A DNA stretch of 64,000 nucleotides from Rosa chinensis. Lineage: Eukaryota > Streptophyta > Magnoliopsida > Rosales > Rosaceae. The position numbers and the translations under genes are program-made. The stretch's first letter is position 1; the number at the start of each line of letters is the position of its first letter. Location of the stretch: contig NC_037093.1 in the NCBI RefSeq assembly GCF_002994745.2, positions 33,209,884-33,273,883 of the forward strand. The letters run 5' to 3'. A model generated the notes under the pieces. It had not been told where the DNA came from. It made no database searches and saw only the letters and a program-made list of their open reading frames with translations. Positions 1-9,928 of the stretch are shown in pieces.

Positions 1-239
1 GGAGAAGCATTCCTTCACCTATAAAAGGAATGCCTCCTCCCTCTTAAACACGATTCCATCTCAACCCCATTACATCTTTTGTAATCCCCTTGGGCCGCAA
101 GGCTCAACACACTAGTGTACACATTCAAGTGGACGTAGTTTCCCGCTAAGGCGGGAGACGAACCACTATACATCTTGTGTCAATATCTCTATCTCTCTCT
201 TTACGTTAATTAGATCCCCAACGGATCCAAACGTTAACA
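1..239 (+). repeat. 5' LTR, 3' portion only
   Basis: Matches the last 239 bases of the 3' LTR at 4881-5119. Ends in TAACA at 239. A TATAAAAG box at 20-27 lies in a promoter-like context; about 259 bp of this LTR should lie left of the window. Confidence 0.9.
20..27 (+). promoter_or_regulatory. TATA box of the LTR promoter
   Basis: TATAAAAG follows a pyrimidine-rich stretch; the same box is at 4900-4907 in the 3' LTR. Placed about 210 bp before the LTR end, as expected for U3-driven transcription. Confidence 0.6.
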
Positions 240-240
240 T

Positions 241-260
241 TGGCGCCGTCTGTGGGAAGC
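241..260 (+). other. Primer-binding site, tRNA-Asp-like
   Basis: TGGCGCCGT starts one base after the LTR end, matching the complement of the tRNA-Asp 3' end for about nine bases; the next bases (CTGTGGGAA) diverge from the full tRNA-Asp match. This form is common in plant gypsy-like non-autonomous elements. Confidence 0.7.
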
Positions 261-341
261 TAACACAAAGGCTTCGTCACCTACCACGAACTTTGACCCG
301 AAAATGTCGAGTCGACGCTCATTCAACATCAAATTGAGCTC

Positions 342-435
342 GGTCAACGCCCGGCGGGGCAAGTCAACGCCCGGCGGAGTCGGTCAACGCCGGGCTAGAT
401 TGGTCAACGCCGACCATGGTTAGTCAACGCTGAAC
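342..435 (+). repeat. 20-bp tandem repeat in leader, five copies
   Basis: The core GGTCAACGCC (or AGTCAACGCC) recurs at 342, 362, 382, 402 and 422, an exact 20-bp period. It lies just after the primer-binding site. An A tract (446-468) follows directly. Confidence 0.85.
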
Positions 436-477
436 TTCAAAACACAAAAAAAAAAAAAAAAAAAAAAATTTGAAAAA

Positions 478-1445
478 TTGGCGGCAAACTTCTCTAGACA
501 CCCAGAGATTTGCTCTGGGCACCCAGCCAGCTCCGCCGGACTCCACTCTGCTGACCCGAGCTCCGCCGAACTCCGGGCCTGCTGCAAGTTCCGCCGCCCT
601 TCTTCCCCCGCTGAGCTCAAGCACCGCCAGGCGAGCTCCGCTAGCCAAGTCTCACCACCAGCTACCATCAGCGGCGAAGCAGGCTCTAGTTTCCGAGCAT
701 CACCGCTGGGGTGGAGCTCATACGCTGCCGCTGGCCCTAACTCCGCCGGCAACCTCCGCTCAGCCGAACTTCTGCAGCGCCGCTGCGCACCCAACTGCAG
801 CTCCGTCCAACTTCTTCGACCAAACTCGGTCTCCATCACAGCTCCGGCTCCGCCAGACTTCGGTTCCGCCGAACTCATGTTCCGCTGAACTCCGAGTTCC
901 GCCAGCCACCGCTCCGCTGGGCAACCTCGTCCGGGTTGCATCGCTGAAAATGCACCGCCGAACTTCCCACCTCCGCTAGACTCCACCAGTCCGGTGCCAC
1001 ATCACCACTGCCAACAGCAGCGATGGGCGCCGTTAGCAGTCATCCGCCCAACTCTCAACTCTCTTCCACTCAGCTACATCAGCGCCTCCGCTAGTCCCAA
1101 CTCACTGGCATGGCCAAGGCATCCCTCGCTGACCATAGTTCCCTCCGCCGAGAGTTCTCCGCCAAAGAACCATCTCCGCCGAAGCTCCGCTGAACCAAGC
1201 CTCCGCTCAGAATCTCCGTCGGGCAAGCACCGCTGGCCATGCTCCACTAAGCTTCACCGCCGGATAGCTTTACATCCGAGCTTCACCGCCGAGAGATTCA
1301 CCGCTGGCCTTCTCCGCTTACCACTCACCACTGAGCATCGCCGCTAGCCGCCACCAGTGGCCAAGGCTCCGCTAGGCCACCACCGCTGAGCATCCTCCGC
1401 TGAGGTACCACCGCCGAGGAATCACCGCCCAACTTTCTCCGCTGA
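478..1445 (+). repeat. GC-rich degenerate short repeats (CCGCCGAACTCCGCT-like)
   Basis: Nearly 1 kb is built from irregular copies of words such as CTCCGCCGAACTCCGCT, TCACCGCCGA and CCTCCGCTGAG. Long open frames occur on both strands because the repeat lacks stop words. No protein family is recognisable, so this is treated as non-coding interior of the element. Confidence 0.7.
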
Positions 1446-2950
1446 ATCACTCTGGACACCCATATTCGATCTATCCTAGCTTTCTGGGCACTTGCACAAT
1501 CACTCTGGACACCCAGTGGTCGATTGTTGGCACTCCTTAGCGAACACCCAGGTATTGGCGTCTGGACTCATCTCTTCTCTGAGCATCCAATTTGAGTTTC
1601 TTGATTCAAACAGTGGTTTCACCACCAACTTCGCCTGCGATCAAACCAACAAAGGAGAAGAAAGTTAAGTTTCTCTCACCTTATTGATACGAACATCACA
1701 CACCTCTGTTTCAAACTTCAGCTATTGCAATTTAAGAACAGCAGGCGTCTTAATTTAGCGACATCTATCAATAGCCTGGCGCACTCGTCATACTAGGCTT
1801 TGGACTCCTGCTGCCAGCTTTTAGCATGCTTAATTCACATCAATTGGCCGCGTGTCCCAACTATATATATATATATATACACCCCTGTGGTACCACATAT
1901 AGTGCAGCTCTATGCCAGTATATGATTCATAAGTATGCCATGTATTAGAACATCATATACTTTATGTGTGCACACCTACAACACGTGATTCAGCTGCTTT
2001 ACACATATTCTTTATAGTTTGTACACGACCCACTGCCCAACCAGGGCATATGGCCAATATTCATTACCATGAATCCAAAGTACTATATGGCAGTACACTA
2101 CAAAAAGTCAGGACGTCATTATCATGAATATTCAACAGATTACTTGTTGCCATGCAATACATATAATCACCTTTATCTCATGCATCTATGCCATGACAAA
2201 TTCATTACACATACCATGATCACACCCTAGATCAATTTTCATTTTTTGCTTCACCTAATTCAAATATGATGCAAACTTGCATCTGCACATGTGCATGAAA
2301 CTCTAGACTTTACATGTCAATTGATGCATGCATATATACGAAGCAACAATATCACTATGGTCACTACTGTGACATTCTAAAACATGTGTACATTAAATAT
2401 CTATGGCACATATTTAATCAATTGAATTATATGGAAGGAATGCTAATCATTTACCTTATGTTAAGGGGACGCCGTCACTTAGTACCGCATCAATTAACGA
2501 GGCTTCTACTAAGGAACTTCGCCGGAGCAATGGACCGTCACACTCGGCCAACTCCGCTAGCCTCCAAATCGGCATAAGATAAGTCACTATGTCTTATCTC
2601 TTCCACTTTTGCAATTAGAGCCATGGCCATGCTTTTACTACTCTTAAGCATGCCCACAATGTATCACACTTTATATGCATTTACATGCTTCCATGACCCT
2701 TGAGCATGCCTACAAAATGATATTAGCATCCACATTACAAGTATATGCTATACACATATGCCATGCTTCTATTTTAATTGCAACTCAATTAAATAAACAT
2801 GGGACGCTCATACAAAATATTATTACTTGCTCTGTGTTTATCATTTTTCATCCAACCGCCAGGCCGTAAGGCAACGCCTCATAATGACAATGACCGCTAC
2901 GCGGCATTGCAGTCAAGTTTCTCCTTTGAGAAAACAGCAAGGGACTAGTT
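1446..2950. other. Element interior with no recognisable gene
   Basis: AT-rich, apparently unique sequence with a (TA)n run at about 1862-1880 and a small hairpin near 2574-2600 (AGATAAG ... CTTATCT). No coding signature seen on either strand. Confidence 0.6.
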
Positions 2951-3249
2951 AACACAGCCTACGGCAGCCATTGATCCGGCAGTTAACCCCGACGCTTGGG
3001 TACCAAAGATTGGGCTCGCTACCCAACACCCTCTGCTCCGCGCAGCTCCCCTCATCAAACAATTTTCCGACCATCCGGAGGTCTATGGCCAGGAGTGGGG
3101 GACTCCTCGCAGGGCCTGGCAGGGGCCCACCCGAAAGGGCAAAAGCGTTCGCTCCAACCAATTCTAGATGGACGACGCACTCGCACTAATTATGCTTCAT
3201 ATACGGCACAAAGCTACGCTTTGGTATCAACCCGCAAGGACACCCTCCT

Positions 3250-3300
3250 TGACTGGGGACTTCGGGGACTTGTACATACAGCCCAGCATAATTAGCAACG
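3250..3300 (+). repeat. PPT plus LTR-start-like fragment inside the element
   Basis: GGGGACTTCGGGGACT followed by TGTACATACAGCC copies the junction seen at the true 3' LTR start (4603-4631). The next bases (AGCATAATTAGC) also resemble the start of the solo LTR at 51538-52049 read on the minus strand. It looks like a remnant of an LTR of a related element, or a duplicated 3' end. Confidence 0.5.
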
Positions 3301-3339
3301 GTCACGCTCATGCCTCAGGGCATCACCTTCTAGCTACCC

Positions 3340-4085
3340 GTTAATGCCTTCCCGGCATCCCAAGCTTACCGCTCATGCCTCCCCGGCAACCCCGAGCTTC
3401 CGCTCACGAGCTTACCGCTCATGCCTTCGCGGCACCCTGGAGCTTCCGCTCCCGAGCTTACCGCTCATGCCTTCTCGGCAACCCTGGAGCTTCCGCTAAT
3501 GCCTACCCGGCAACTCTTGAGCTTCCGCTCACGAGCTTTCCGCTCATGCCTTCCCAGCACCCCCGAGCTTCCGCTCATGCCTTCTCGGCAACCCTGGAGC
3601 TTCCGCTCACGAGCTTCCCGCTTATGCCTTCCCGGCACCCCGAGCTTCCGCTCATGCCTTCCCGGCAACTCTTGAGCTTCCGCTCACGAGCTTTCCGCTC
3701 ATGCCTTCCCGGCAACTCACGAGCTTCCCGCTTATGCCTTCCCGGCAACCCACGAGCTTCTCGCTCATGCCTTCCCGGCAACCCAGAGCTTCCCGCTCAT
3801 GCCTTCCCGGCAACCCACGAGCTTCCGCTCATGCCTTCCCGGCACCCCCGAGCTTCCGCTCATGCCTTCCCGGCAACCCACGAGCTTCCCGCTCATGCCT
3901 TCCCGGCACCCCCGAGCTTCGGCTCATGCCTTCCCGGCAACCCACGAGCTTCGGCTCATGCCTTCCCGGCAACCCACGAGCTTCCCGCTCATGCCTTCCC
4001 GGCAACCCGACTGTTTCGCTCATGCCTTCCCGGCAACCCCGAGTGTTTCGCTCATGCCTACCCGGCAATCCTCAAACTTTACACT
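3340..4085 (+). repeat. Minisatellite, ~32-33-bp unit, about 20 or more copies
   Basis: The unit core CTCATGCCTTCCCGGCA followed by ACCCACGAGCTTCC is repeated head to tail with small variants (Cs gained or lost; CACCCCCGAGC in place of AACCCACGAGC). All frames are open over long stretches on both strands, which makes spurious reading frames. The array decays at both edges. Confidence 0.9.
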
Positions 4086-4545
4086 CATGTCTACTCGACA
4101 CACCACACGTTAATGGAACATTGAATTCTTCTACCATTTGTCGCTTGTGACAAATCGAATTCTTTTCACGTTCCATTAATACGAGCGACAACCAAACAAA
4201 CACAAGCGTTCAAGCATTCAACACTCACGAATTACAAACGCTTACCTCCGCAACGCTCATACAACTTACATTTATCGTATGCAATCCATATGCTCACACG
4301 ACCATACGCGTTCTCTAGTTTGTACGTCATAATCGATCGTACTCGGCGCCACTCGCATGTATACATCAACATGTATCATGCACCCCGTACGTTCGTATAT
4401 GCCAACGCATACAATTGCAACTCACATTTGTGGCCCAATGCAACGAGAATCCTACATATGCATGTTTTTTGTCTTCGTTTTGCAGGTTCACGAGTCCCTT
4501 CTTGCTTACGGAGTTCGGGGACTTGTAGGGGCTCCGTGCCGCCCG

Positions 4546-4675
4546 GTTACTTATGCTTGATGACATTGTGGTTATAACTCCCCAACCAAGAAGCTCCTCT
4601 TACTTGGGGACTTCGGGGACTTGTACATACCTCCAACAATAAGGAGTATTTACTATATCATCAAGCATAAGTAAC
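4546..4675. repeat. 18-bp perfect inverted repeat flanking the PPT / LTR start
   Basis: GTTACTTATGCTTGATGA at 4546-4563 is the exact reverse complement of TCATCAAGCATAAGTAAC at 4658-4675. The loop contains the polypurine tract and the first 36 bases of the 3' LTR. Confidence 0.85.
4603..4621 (+). other. Polypurine tract candidate
   Basis: TTGGGGACTTCGGGGACT directly precedes the TGTACATACC that is taken as the LTR start. It is purine-rich but interrupted by pyrimidines, so the assignment rests on position as much as composition. Confidence 0.5.
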
Positions 4676-5119
4676 ACCCTCTTTGAGACACCCACAAGCC
4701 ATGGTGAGGCCCAACCGAGACATGCATCTTGTAGCCTTATGTTCAAGCTACGCTACGGTATCCGGAAGTCGCAAATCCGTCGCCGGGAAGCCACCTTTCC
4801 GGCCTTGCAAAGTTACCCTCACAACTAGGCTTTCTACACTAGAATAGTTGTTGCTTGTCCCACATTGAAAACCATGTAAAGGAGAAGCATTCCTTCACCT
4901 ATAAAAGGAATGCCTCCTCCCACTTAAACACGATTCCATCTCAACCCCATTACATCTTTTGTAATCCCCTTGGGCCGCAAGGCTCAACACACTAGTGTAC
5001 ACATTCAAGTGGACGTAGTTTCCCGCTAAGGCGGGAGACGAACCACTATACATCTTGTGTCAATATCTCTATCTCTCTCTTTACGTTAATTAGATCCCCA
5101 ACGGATCCAAATGCTAACA
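4622..5119 (+). repeat. 3' LTR, 498 bp
   Basis: Begins TGTACATACC and ends TAACA, giving TGT...ACA ends. The right half equals the 5' LTR segment at 1-239. TATA box at 4900-4907. The following five bases are CTCCC (5120-5124); the matching duplication would be outside the window. Confidence 0.75.
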
Positions 5120-5900
5120 CTCCCCATTTGGTACAAGTCTCCAAACAAATTCATCATCCTACATAGAAGTAGGAAAATGAATTCCCAAAATTTTTTCAAT
5201 CACTTTGTAGATAAGAAATTCAAAGAATTTTACTTATACCAACATCAGTTAATAATAAAATCTTCAACATTACCATTCTAGTCTATAGCAAGTTTTTGAG
5301 CATCATAAAGTAAATTACTTAAATAAAAGGGGTACACCCAAGTAAAGGTCCAGAATTTGATTTCCTTACCATCACCAATTATCCATGTCAACCCTTATAA
5401 AACTATATTCTCTAGTGTCTACAATACTTTTCCAAGCAAGGAACAAGATTGTTTCTTTTTGGCTTGGAAGAAAGACACATTCCTAAAATATTTGATTTTC
5501 ATGATTTAAACCCACCATTCATTAGGTTCAGTAATTATTTTCCGTCCTAAATTACCAAGGGTGACATTGTTAAAGAAAGTAGCAAGTCTTATACCTAATC
5601 CACCATCCGATTTAGGAATACAAACTTGTTCCAAGCAATTTGGGGACACTTGTAATTAGAGCCCAAAAAGAAATTTCTAACTTCATTATCAATAGATTCG
5701 GTAAGTTTACTAGGTTATTTAAAATAAGACATGACATAGTTAGGCATACTTGTAAGGTTTGATTTAACAAGGGTTAGTCTACTAGCTCTAGGGAGGGAGC
5801 TTTTTTTATAACTTGCAAGTCAAAACCTTTATTTAATGTGGAATCTTAGGTTTGTGACATGTCATTAGGTAGGTGGGAATATTTCCTTTAACGGTTTAGA
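5120..5900 (-). pseudogene. Degenerate plant L1-type LINE, C-terminal part of the ORF2 reverse transcriptase
   Basis: Read on the minus strand, 5540-5810 gives the usual plant LINE run after the RT palm: a LTLVKS...MPNYVMS segment, then VRNFFLG, AWNKF and PKSDGGLGIR. It continues with KYFRN, then GDGKEIKFW near 5330, and WRLVPNG at about 5125. Several stops and at least one frameshift show it is long dead. Sequence expected after the PNG block (FSVKSAY-like) is absent because the LTR element ending at 5119 cuts in there. The LINE's 5' part fades out before the CACTA terminus at 5936. Family known: ORF2 supplies endonuclease and RT; here only the late RT / post-RT part survives. Confidence 0.75.
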
Positions 5901-5935
5901 TGATCCGCATGTGAGTAAATATACTTGTCATCATG

Positions 5936-6620
5936 CACTACTACAAAAACTTAATCAGACAACTGTGGATTTCTGTTGTCTAATGAAGAAGTTTGCCGTG
6001 GTCTAATTGAGTGTTGTGTGATTGAAAGATCACACAACGGTGATTCCACTGTCATCTGATAATAGTTGGCTCAACAGAATAATTATTTTCTGTTGTGTGA
6101 ATTTTGCGCAGCATGTGCCTGCTATGGCATGTGCAGAGATGTGTCGAGCCATTCAGACAACAGAAGATAATTTCTGCTGTCGTCTGAGATTCATAACACA
6201 CAACAGCTATAATTCTTTCTTTGTTGTGTGAGATTCATAAGACACAGTAGCTATGACTCATCCTTTGTTGTCTGAGATTAATAACACACAACAACTATAA
6301 TTCTTTCTTTGTTGTATGAGATAATTAACACACAACCAAACTGAAATTATCTCCCTTGTCTGTTGATCCACTCAAACAACAGAGATGATTTTATTTCTGT
6401 TGTATATTATGAATCTCACACAACAGAATTTTGTTTTCTTTTGTTGTTCGTTGTTAGTTCACACAATAGCTACATTTGGTTAGCTGTAGTGTGAATATTA
6501 TAACTAAATTAGCTATCATCTAATGACTGTTGTAGGAGAAGCCTTAATTTTGAACTCTTTCAGTCACACAACACATGGTTTTGTATTGTGTTATATGATT
6601 CAATATTGGACAGTAATTAC
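5936..6620. repeat. CACTA terminal and subterminal repeat array
   Basis: Many copies of ACAACAGA, TTGTTGTCTGA and CACACAACAG in both orientations, spaced tens of bases apart. This fits subterminal arrays of En/Spm-type elements. Confidence 0.7.
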
Positions 6621-6742
6621 CACATAAACAATACTCTGATCAATATCATTTCAATTACCATTTTTCAAAAATCCATACATTCAACTAACCAAATAATGTA
6701 CCGAACAAGAAAGCATTCCTAGCTATAGCTACGTATGAATCA

Positions 6743-6970
<228 letters not shown>

Positions 6971-7094
6971 TCAGCCATACAAATTGTACATAATAGTAGC
7001 ACATCTGCAAGTACATAATTGTACAATGTACAAACTTGCAAATAAGATTATGATTTACTGACATAAATGAATGGAGTTAAAAGATGGGACTTAC

Positions 7095-7148
7095 ATAGTA
7101 AGCAGTCACAATGCCAGCAGAGTCACCTCCAACCAACTTGAGCTTCAT
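7095..7148 (-). pseudogene. Captured fragment of a xyloglucan endotransglucosylase/hydrolase (XTH) exon
   Basis: Eighteen codons read [18 protein letters not shown] and end precisely at a splice-donor-like GTAAG (7094-7090). XTH proteins carry a (K)LVPGDSAGTVTAYY block upstream of the DEIDFEFLGN active site. The active-site exon is absent, so this piece cannot encode an enzyme. The retained splice site shows DNA-level capture with the intron edge. Confidence 0.6.
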
Positions 7149-7614
7149 GCTAAACCAACCAAATCGGTACATCTGTTTCATTTGAAACCTATACCCTACT
7201 CAATAATAGCTACTTGATTTAGTATTCAATAATAGCTACTTGATTTAGCAATGAAATTGGAAACTAATATTTGAAATGATTGATATTCAAAGTTTCAATC
7301 CTTTTTACCTGCATTATTGTCAAGGGAGAGGTACCAGATCTACCCATCTTTAATCCACAATGACCTGCAAAAACAAACTCTATGCCAAGCTTTTCAACCA
7401 TATAATCTACAATAAAAAAGAAAATAGAGGATTAAATATATGCATTAGTCGAAAATGAATAAGTAAAATAAAATAAAATCATTGGCATAGAAACTTACCC
7501 CCAGACCAGCAAAAAGATGAGTGACAACATTGCCTTTAACCCGAGAATTTTGCACATTAAAATGGAGAAACAAGAGTTTTACTTCAAAAGGGAATGATGA
7601 CCATATTCAGGATG
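7149..7614. other. CACTA interior with no assigned gene
   Basis: AT-rich. Minus-strand exon-like tracts occur (an open stretch near 7313-7425 with an acceptor-like TTTGTTTTTGCAG), but I do not recognise the protein. Confidence 0.35.
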
Positions 7615-7622
7615 AGTTAACC
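7615..7622. other. hAT target-site duplication, left copy
   Basis: AGTTAACC, identical to 33684-33691; 8 bp is the hAT superfamily length. Confidence 0.85.
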
Positions 7623-7995
7623 TAGGGGCGGGCAGAAACCGAACCGAGAACAGAAAACTGGCCGAACCGGGCCGGAAGAAATAGTGAAGCGAAATGCAGT
7701 GAACCAAACCTGACTGGGTTTAACCAGGTCGGAACCAGGTTGTTTCTTTGCACCGACTAGAATAAACCGAACTGGTCGAATTTAATATCACATATTAATT
7801 TTTATTAAATTTTAATAGGTGCCAAATTATGATTGGATGTAAAGAGGTTTCATGTGAGCTTGACCTTACCTGATTACTAGAAACCCTAACCTAATGCAAC
7901 CCACTCTCTCAATCTCATTCAGTCATTCCCTCACACCTCGCCGTTTTCGACTTTCCTCTCTACTCTCTCTCCATTTTCGACTAATCATAGACAAA

Positions 7996-8000
7996 CCATC
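7996..8000. other. Solo-LTR target-site duplication, left copy
   Basis: CCATC, repeated at 32603-32607. Confidence 0.8.
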
Positions 8001-8003
8001 TGT

Positions 8004-8008
8004 GATGC
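8004..8008. other. Athila target-site duplication, left copy
   Basis: GATGC, repeated at 29755-29759. Confidence 0.85.
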
Positions 8009-9915
8009 TGATTCGGTGCGTTATCTAGCGCCTCACGCGTAATACAACACGGTCATCAAGTTTAGGGCAAATAAATTAAGCTCCAAGTATCGTACCCAAG
8101 GGAATAGGGAACCCCCACTTAGTTACGGACAACTAAGCACAAATACAAATTATCCTAGCAACAAGTATCCGAAATTGTGATTTTTAATTGTGAAGACTTA
8201 AACTAAATTTAAGAATCGAAAATAGAAAATTGCTAGAAAATAAAAATGCAATGCTAAAGTAGTTTGCGAAAAAAAAAAATTCAAGACAAGAGAGTGTTGG
8301 GTGCTAGGGAGGTTCCTTCACCCAAATCCTATGTGCCGGAAGCTAATCTAATGTAGATGCAAAATTCTTCATTTGGCGGTAGTCGTATCCTAGGCGGGTC
8401 AAGGCTCAAGGACCATATATTCTCAATTACGGTATTAATGTGCCATTTCAAGGGTCACACAAACTCAACTAGAGAGAGCTAGAGCCGGTTCAAGGGTCTC
8501 TAAGTCGCTCTAGTTGACATAAAGCTCAAGAATTAGACCACTAAGCGATTCACCCTCGCAATCACGCGGCGGGTGTAAATCACCATGCTTATAACCCCTA
8601 CAATACCAAATTGAGGGTTCTAGCTTAGAAATTAGAGGGGGTCAAGCCTCTAACTCCATCCTAGACATGCTCAAAATACATACCCTAGAGTTGACTAGGC
8701 TCCTAGACATGCATTTCAACCCAACAAAAATTGATATAAGCATCCAACAAATTAAATTGCATCAATACATTAAAATAGGCATCATTTACATAAAATTTGG
8801 GCTAGGGCACACAACCCTAGCCCCCAACAACAAATCTACTCACTACCCATCAATAAACAAACATCAATATACATAATTTTAAGAGGAACAAAGTGAAGAG
8901 AAGTAGGAGTAACAAGAACAAGCCACAAATTGCTATAAAACAATTATGGCTAGCCTTGATTTATGTCTCCCCACTTTTACCCAAATTTAATGGTAATGAA
9001 ATTCTTGATGCTTGGGCTCCCTCTTTGAAATTTGTAGAATTGATGAGAAGATAGAATCTTAGTGAGGTAGATTTTGGTAAGGTGGATCTTGGTGAGGAGG
9101 AAAGAAAATCTTGGTGAGATAGATCTTGGTGAGGTGAGAAGAAAAGATGAGAAGGAAGGAATTGATGAGGAAGATCTTGGTGAGGAGGGAAGAAAATATG
9201 AGAAGGAAGAGATGGAGAAGGAGAGTTGGAGGTGGGGTGATTTCGGTGTTAGAGAGGAGAAGGCTGAAAATGGGGCTTGGTGAGAGAGAGGCCGGTTTGG
9301 GATCAGAGGTGAGAGAGAGTATATAGCAATCGGGTCTGGGTCTGGTGTGAATCAATATATATGGATGTGAGTGTGTGGTGTAATTGAAGACAATGGAGAG
9401 ATAAGGTGCACGTGATAAGAGAGAGGAAGAGAGGAAGGGAGAAAAAAAAAAGAAATATAAAAGAAGAAAAAGAAGAAAGCTGTGCATCTGCATGTGAGGA
9501 AGAAGGGAAAAGGAAATGGGATGTGCTGACGTCATGATGACGTCAGCATGGTTCAGATTTTTTTTCTTTTTCTTTTCTTTGCCTTTTCTCTTTTACTTTG
9601 TTTTGCTTTCTCTCTTCTTTTTATTTTTCTTCTCGCTTCTCTTCTCTTCTCTATGCACTTCCACACATTCTATCGGAGGCAATTGAATCTCGCTCTCTTG
9701 ATGCTTTGACTATAGTTGACCCGCATCGGCTATTTTGTCTTTTTGTCAGAAACTCCAAATTGCTCCATTTTTGCACAACTTTTTCCGAAATTCACAGCTC
9801 CGCTTATTTACTACAAAATAAATAAAAATGGATTAATTACATAATAATTGACTTGAGGACTAACTTAATTCTAGTATTTTAGATATAATTACACGTATAA
9901 AAATACGTGTAATCA
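8009..9915 (-). repeat. Athila 3' LTR, 1907 bp
   Basis: On the plus strand starts TGATTCGGTG and ends GTAATCA; matches 27850-29754 along its whole length. Contains a double TGACGTCA palindrome at 9525-9547. Open frames inside it (e.g. 9059-9535) are shared with the other LTR and are not genes. Confidence 0.95.
9525..9547. promoter_or_regulatory. Double bZIP-type palindrome in LTR U3
   Basis: Two 11-bp arms, GCTGACGTCAT and ATGACGTCAGC, are exact inverted repeats around a single G. Each arm holds TGACGTCA, the palindromic site bound by TGA/C-group bZIP factors. The same site is in the other LTR at 29364-29386. Confidence 0.6.
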
Positions 9916-9928
9916 CACCCCCACACTT
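9916..9928 (-). other. Athila polypurine tract
   Basis: Minus strand reads AAGTGTGGGGGTG immediately before the LTR start TGATTACACG. Same form as the PPTs near 47131 and 63018. Confidence 0.8.

Larger units (their letters stand above)
1..5119 (+). mobile_element. Non-autonomous LTR retrotransposon (LARD-like), 5' LTR truncated by window edge
   Basis: Bases 1-239 recur almost exactly at 4881-5119, which marks the two LTRs. The first copy is followed by a primer-binding-like site starting TGGCGCCGT at 241, so the element reads on the plus strand. The 3' LTR is placed at 4622-5119 (starts TGTACATACC, ends TAACA), preceded by a purine-rich tract. The roughly 4.4-kb interior has no gag, protease, reverse transcriptase or integrase signature in any frame, so it would need proteins from another element. 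It is a patchwork: GC-rich repeats at 342-1445, AT-rich unique DNA at about 1450-2950, a short LTR-like fragment near 3250-3300, then a minisatellite at about 3340-4085. The paired ends differ at about three places over 239 bp, pointing to a fairly recent insertion. Confidence 0.85.

Noticed and set aside
420..1347. Long overlapping open frames on both strands in GC-rich DNA
   Set aside because: Produced by a degenerate repeat lacking stop words; no domain, and frames are open in several phases at once.
3340..4085. CRISPR-like array
   Set aside because: Units are contiguous with no unique spacers, in a plant retroelement.
3375..4150. 249-codon frame and its neighbours
   Set aside because: Translation of the 32-33-bp minisatellite; periodic peptide in all frames.
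7380..7425. DYMVEKLGIE as a second HAD phosphatase exon
   Set aside because: Ten residues only, no splice donor, and out of order relative to the piece near 35150; not enough to call.
9059..9535. 158-codon minus-strand frame
   Set aside because: Lies in the LTR, is low-complexity (Leu/Ser/Pro/His from GA-rich DNA), and is duplicated and interrupted in the other LTR by a one-base poly-A change.
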